7,639 nucleotides of DNA. Origin: Lachnospiraceae bacterium. GTDB taxonomy: Bacteria > Bacillota > Clostridia > Lachnospirales > Lachnospiraceae. Numbering within the stretch: the first letter of the stretch is position 1; every line of letters begins with the position of its first letter. Below, in pieces: positions 6,259-7,639 of the stretch. Below the pieces are notes generated by a model that worked only from the letters and a program-made list of their open reading frames with translations, searched no databases and had not been told where the DNA came from. The translations under genes were made by a program, and so were the position numbers. Location: NCBI GenBank assembly GCA_003520105.1, contig DOVL01000225.1, forward strand, positions 1 through 7,639. Reading direction: 5' to 3'.

Positions 6259-7639
6259 ATGTTAACAGATATTGAGATTGCACAGCAGGCGAAAATGAAG
6301 AAGATCAAAGAGGTTGCTGCCTCTATCGATCTCGGCGAGGATGATCTTGAGCTGTATGGAAATTATATGGCTAAATTCTCTGACGAGGTTATCGAGAGAA
6401 CAAAGGACAACCCTGACGGTAAGCTTATTCTCGTTACTGCCATAAATCCGACACCTGCAGGAGAGGGTAAGACAACAGTTACGATAGGACTCGGCCAGGC
6501 TCTTTCAAGACTTGGCAAGAAGGCTGTAATCGCGCTTCGTGAGCCTTCACTCGGACCTTGCTTCGGTATTAAGGGTGGTGCTGCCGGAGGCGGATATTCT
6601 CAGGTTGTGCCGATGGAGAAGCTGAATCTGCATTTTACAGGAGATTTTCACGCTATAACATCTGCAAATAATCTTCTCTGTGCGATGCTTGATAATCATA
6701 TGCAGCAGGGCAACAGCCTTCGCATCGATCCGAAGAGGATAGTTATCAAGAGATGTCTTGATATGAACGACAGAGCACTCAGAAATATTGTTATCGGTAT
6801 GGGTGCGAGAACCGACGGAGTTGTTCGTGAGGATCATTTCATTATAACGGTTGCATCGGAGGTTATGGCTATTCTTTGTCTGTCACAGGATCTTTCGGAT
6901 CTTAAGAGAAGACTCGGCAGAATGATCGTGGCATATGACTATGATAATAATCCTGTTACGGCTGCTGATCTTAAATGTGTAGGTTCAATGGCACTTCTTC
7001 TGAAGGATGCCCTCAGACCTAACCTTATACAGACACTTGAAAATACACCTGCAATCGTTCATGGCGGACCTTTTGCAAATATAGCACACGGATGTAACTC
7101 AGTAAGAGCTACGAAAGCAGCCATGAAACTTGCTGATATAGTAGTTACCGAGGCCGGTTTCGGTGCTGATCTGGGTGCGGAAAAGTTCTTTGACATAAAG
7201 TGCCGTCTGTCAGGTTTGAAACCCGATGCTGTAGTTTTGGTTGCCACCATAAGGGCACTTAAGTATAATGGCGGAGTGCCTAAGGATGAGCTGGCAAATG
7301 AGAATTTAGATGCTTTGAAGAAAGGTATCGTAAATCTTGAGAAGCATATAGAGAATCTTCAGAAATACAATGTTCCTGTTGTTGTTACATTGAATTCATT
7401 TGTGACAGATACAGAGGCTGAGACAGAATTCGTTAGACAATTCTGTGAGGAGAGAGGATGCTCATTTGCCTTGTCTGAGGTATGGGAACATGGTGGAGAT
7501 GGAGGAATCCAGCTTGCCAATGCAGTATTGGATGTCTTGGAAAATAAGACAAGCAATTTCAAGCCTATTTATGAGGATGATATGCCTCTTACAGACAAGA
7601 TTGAAACTATTGCCAAGGAAATCTATGGTGCAGATGGTG
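6259..7639 (+). CDS. fhs: Formate--tetrahydrofolate ligase, N-terminal 460 residues; 3' end outside window
   Basis: Fhs joins formate to tetrahydrofolate with ATP to make 10-formyltetrahydrofolate, feeding purine and formyl-methionine synthesis, or the methyl branch of the acetyl-CoA pathway in acetogens. It is cytoplasmic. The frame is open from ATG 6259 to the window end, giving 460 of about 556 expected residues. AAAGGA at 6243-6248 lies ten bases before the ATG. The nucleotide-binding loop is TPAGEGKTT (65-73, K71), followed by LREPSLGP (93-100). Both classic family signatures are present: [11 protein letters not shown] (103-113) and [12 protein letters not shown] (328-339). The block [18 protein letters not shown] is at 299-316. 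No frameshift or lost key residue is visible. The 99-base gap after ftsK suggests its own promoter, though none is clear. Neighbours downstream, which would show whether acetogenesis genes follow, are not visible. The identification is firm. Confidence 0.97.
   Translation, partial: MLTDIEIAQQAKMKKIKEVAASIDLGEDDLELYGNYMAKFSDEVIERTKDNPDGKLILVTAINPTPAGEGKTTVTIGLGQALSRLGKKAVIALREPSLGPCFGIKGGAAGGGYSQVVPMEKLNLHFTGDFHAITSANNLLCAMLDNHMQQGNSLRIDPKRIVIKRCLDMNDRALRNIVIGMGARTDGVVREDHFIITVASEVMAILCLSQDLSDLKRRLGRMIVAYDYDNNPVTAADLKCVGSMALLLKDALRPNLIQTLENTPAIVHGGPFANIAHGCNSVRATKAAMKLADIVVTEAGFGADLGAEKFFDIKCRLSGLKPDAVVLVATIRALKYNGGVPKDELANENLDALKKGIVNLEKHIENLQKYNVPVVVTLNSFVTDTEAETEFVRQFCEERGCSFALSEVWEHGGDGGIQLANAVLDVLENKTSNFKPIYEDDMPLTDKIETIAKEIYGADG

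Noticed and set aside
1..7639. Defence system, CRISPR array, mobile element or biosynthetic cluster
   Set aside because: I looked on both strands for array-like repeats, transposase or integrase motifs, terminal inverted repeats and toxin-antitoxin-like small gene pairs and saw none; four well-recognised genes account for nearly all of the window.
6259..7639. Fhs as evidence of acetogenesis
   Set aside because: Fhs is widespread in non-acetogenic Firmicutes for purine synthesis, and no other acetyl-CoA pathway gene is visible here.

Overview
The window looks like chromosomal DNA of an anaerobic, fibre-degrading Firmicute, most likely Lachnospiraceae (Butyrivibrio, Pseudobutyrivibrio or a relative). 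I base this on protein style and gene content, not on a search. The supporting signs are moderate-to-low GC, strong AGA/CTT/ACA/GGT codon preference, a cytoplasmic GH94 sugar phosphorylase, a Gram-positive-type FtsK/SpoIIIE translocase, and an Fhs of the type common in fermentative and acetogenic clostridia. All genes are on the plus strand and coding density is high. There are no RNA genes, mobile elements, CRISPR arrays or phage features.

Layout: (1) Bases 1-588 hold the 3' end of pnp (PNPase), covering the tail of the second RNase PH-like domain, then KH and S1. (2) After a 34-base gap, 623-3025 encode a complete 800-residue GH94 phosphorylase, which cleaves a beta-linked disaccharide or oligosaccharide with phosphate. 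(3) Bases 3026-3084 hold a perfect 10-bp GC-rich hairpin without a U-tract. (4) Bases 3085-6159 encode a complete 1024-residue FtsK/SpoIIIE DNA translocase with membrane segments, a long disordered linker, a RecA-type motor and a C-terminal gamma winged helix. (5) Bases 6160-6258 are a short AT-rich intergenic region with overlapping small repeats and the fhs ribosome binding site. (6) Bases 6259-7639 encode the first 460 residues of formate-tetrahydrofolate ligase, which runs off the window end.

Three of the four genes are housekeeping: RNA turnover, chromosome segregation and one-carbon metabolism. pnp and an ftsK/spoIIIE gene lie in the same general neighbourhood in Bacillus-type Firmicutes, so the GH94 gene is the outsider. 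It has no transporter, regulator or glycoside hydrolase beside it and follows pnp closely enough to share its transcript. The genes do not form an evident pathway together.

I found no convincing undescribed system. The points most worth a second look are the placement and undetermined acceptor specificity of the GH94 enzyme, the codon-use shift inside its gene, the hairpin before ftsK, the repeated short motif in the FtsK linker, and the small repeat cluster before fhs.
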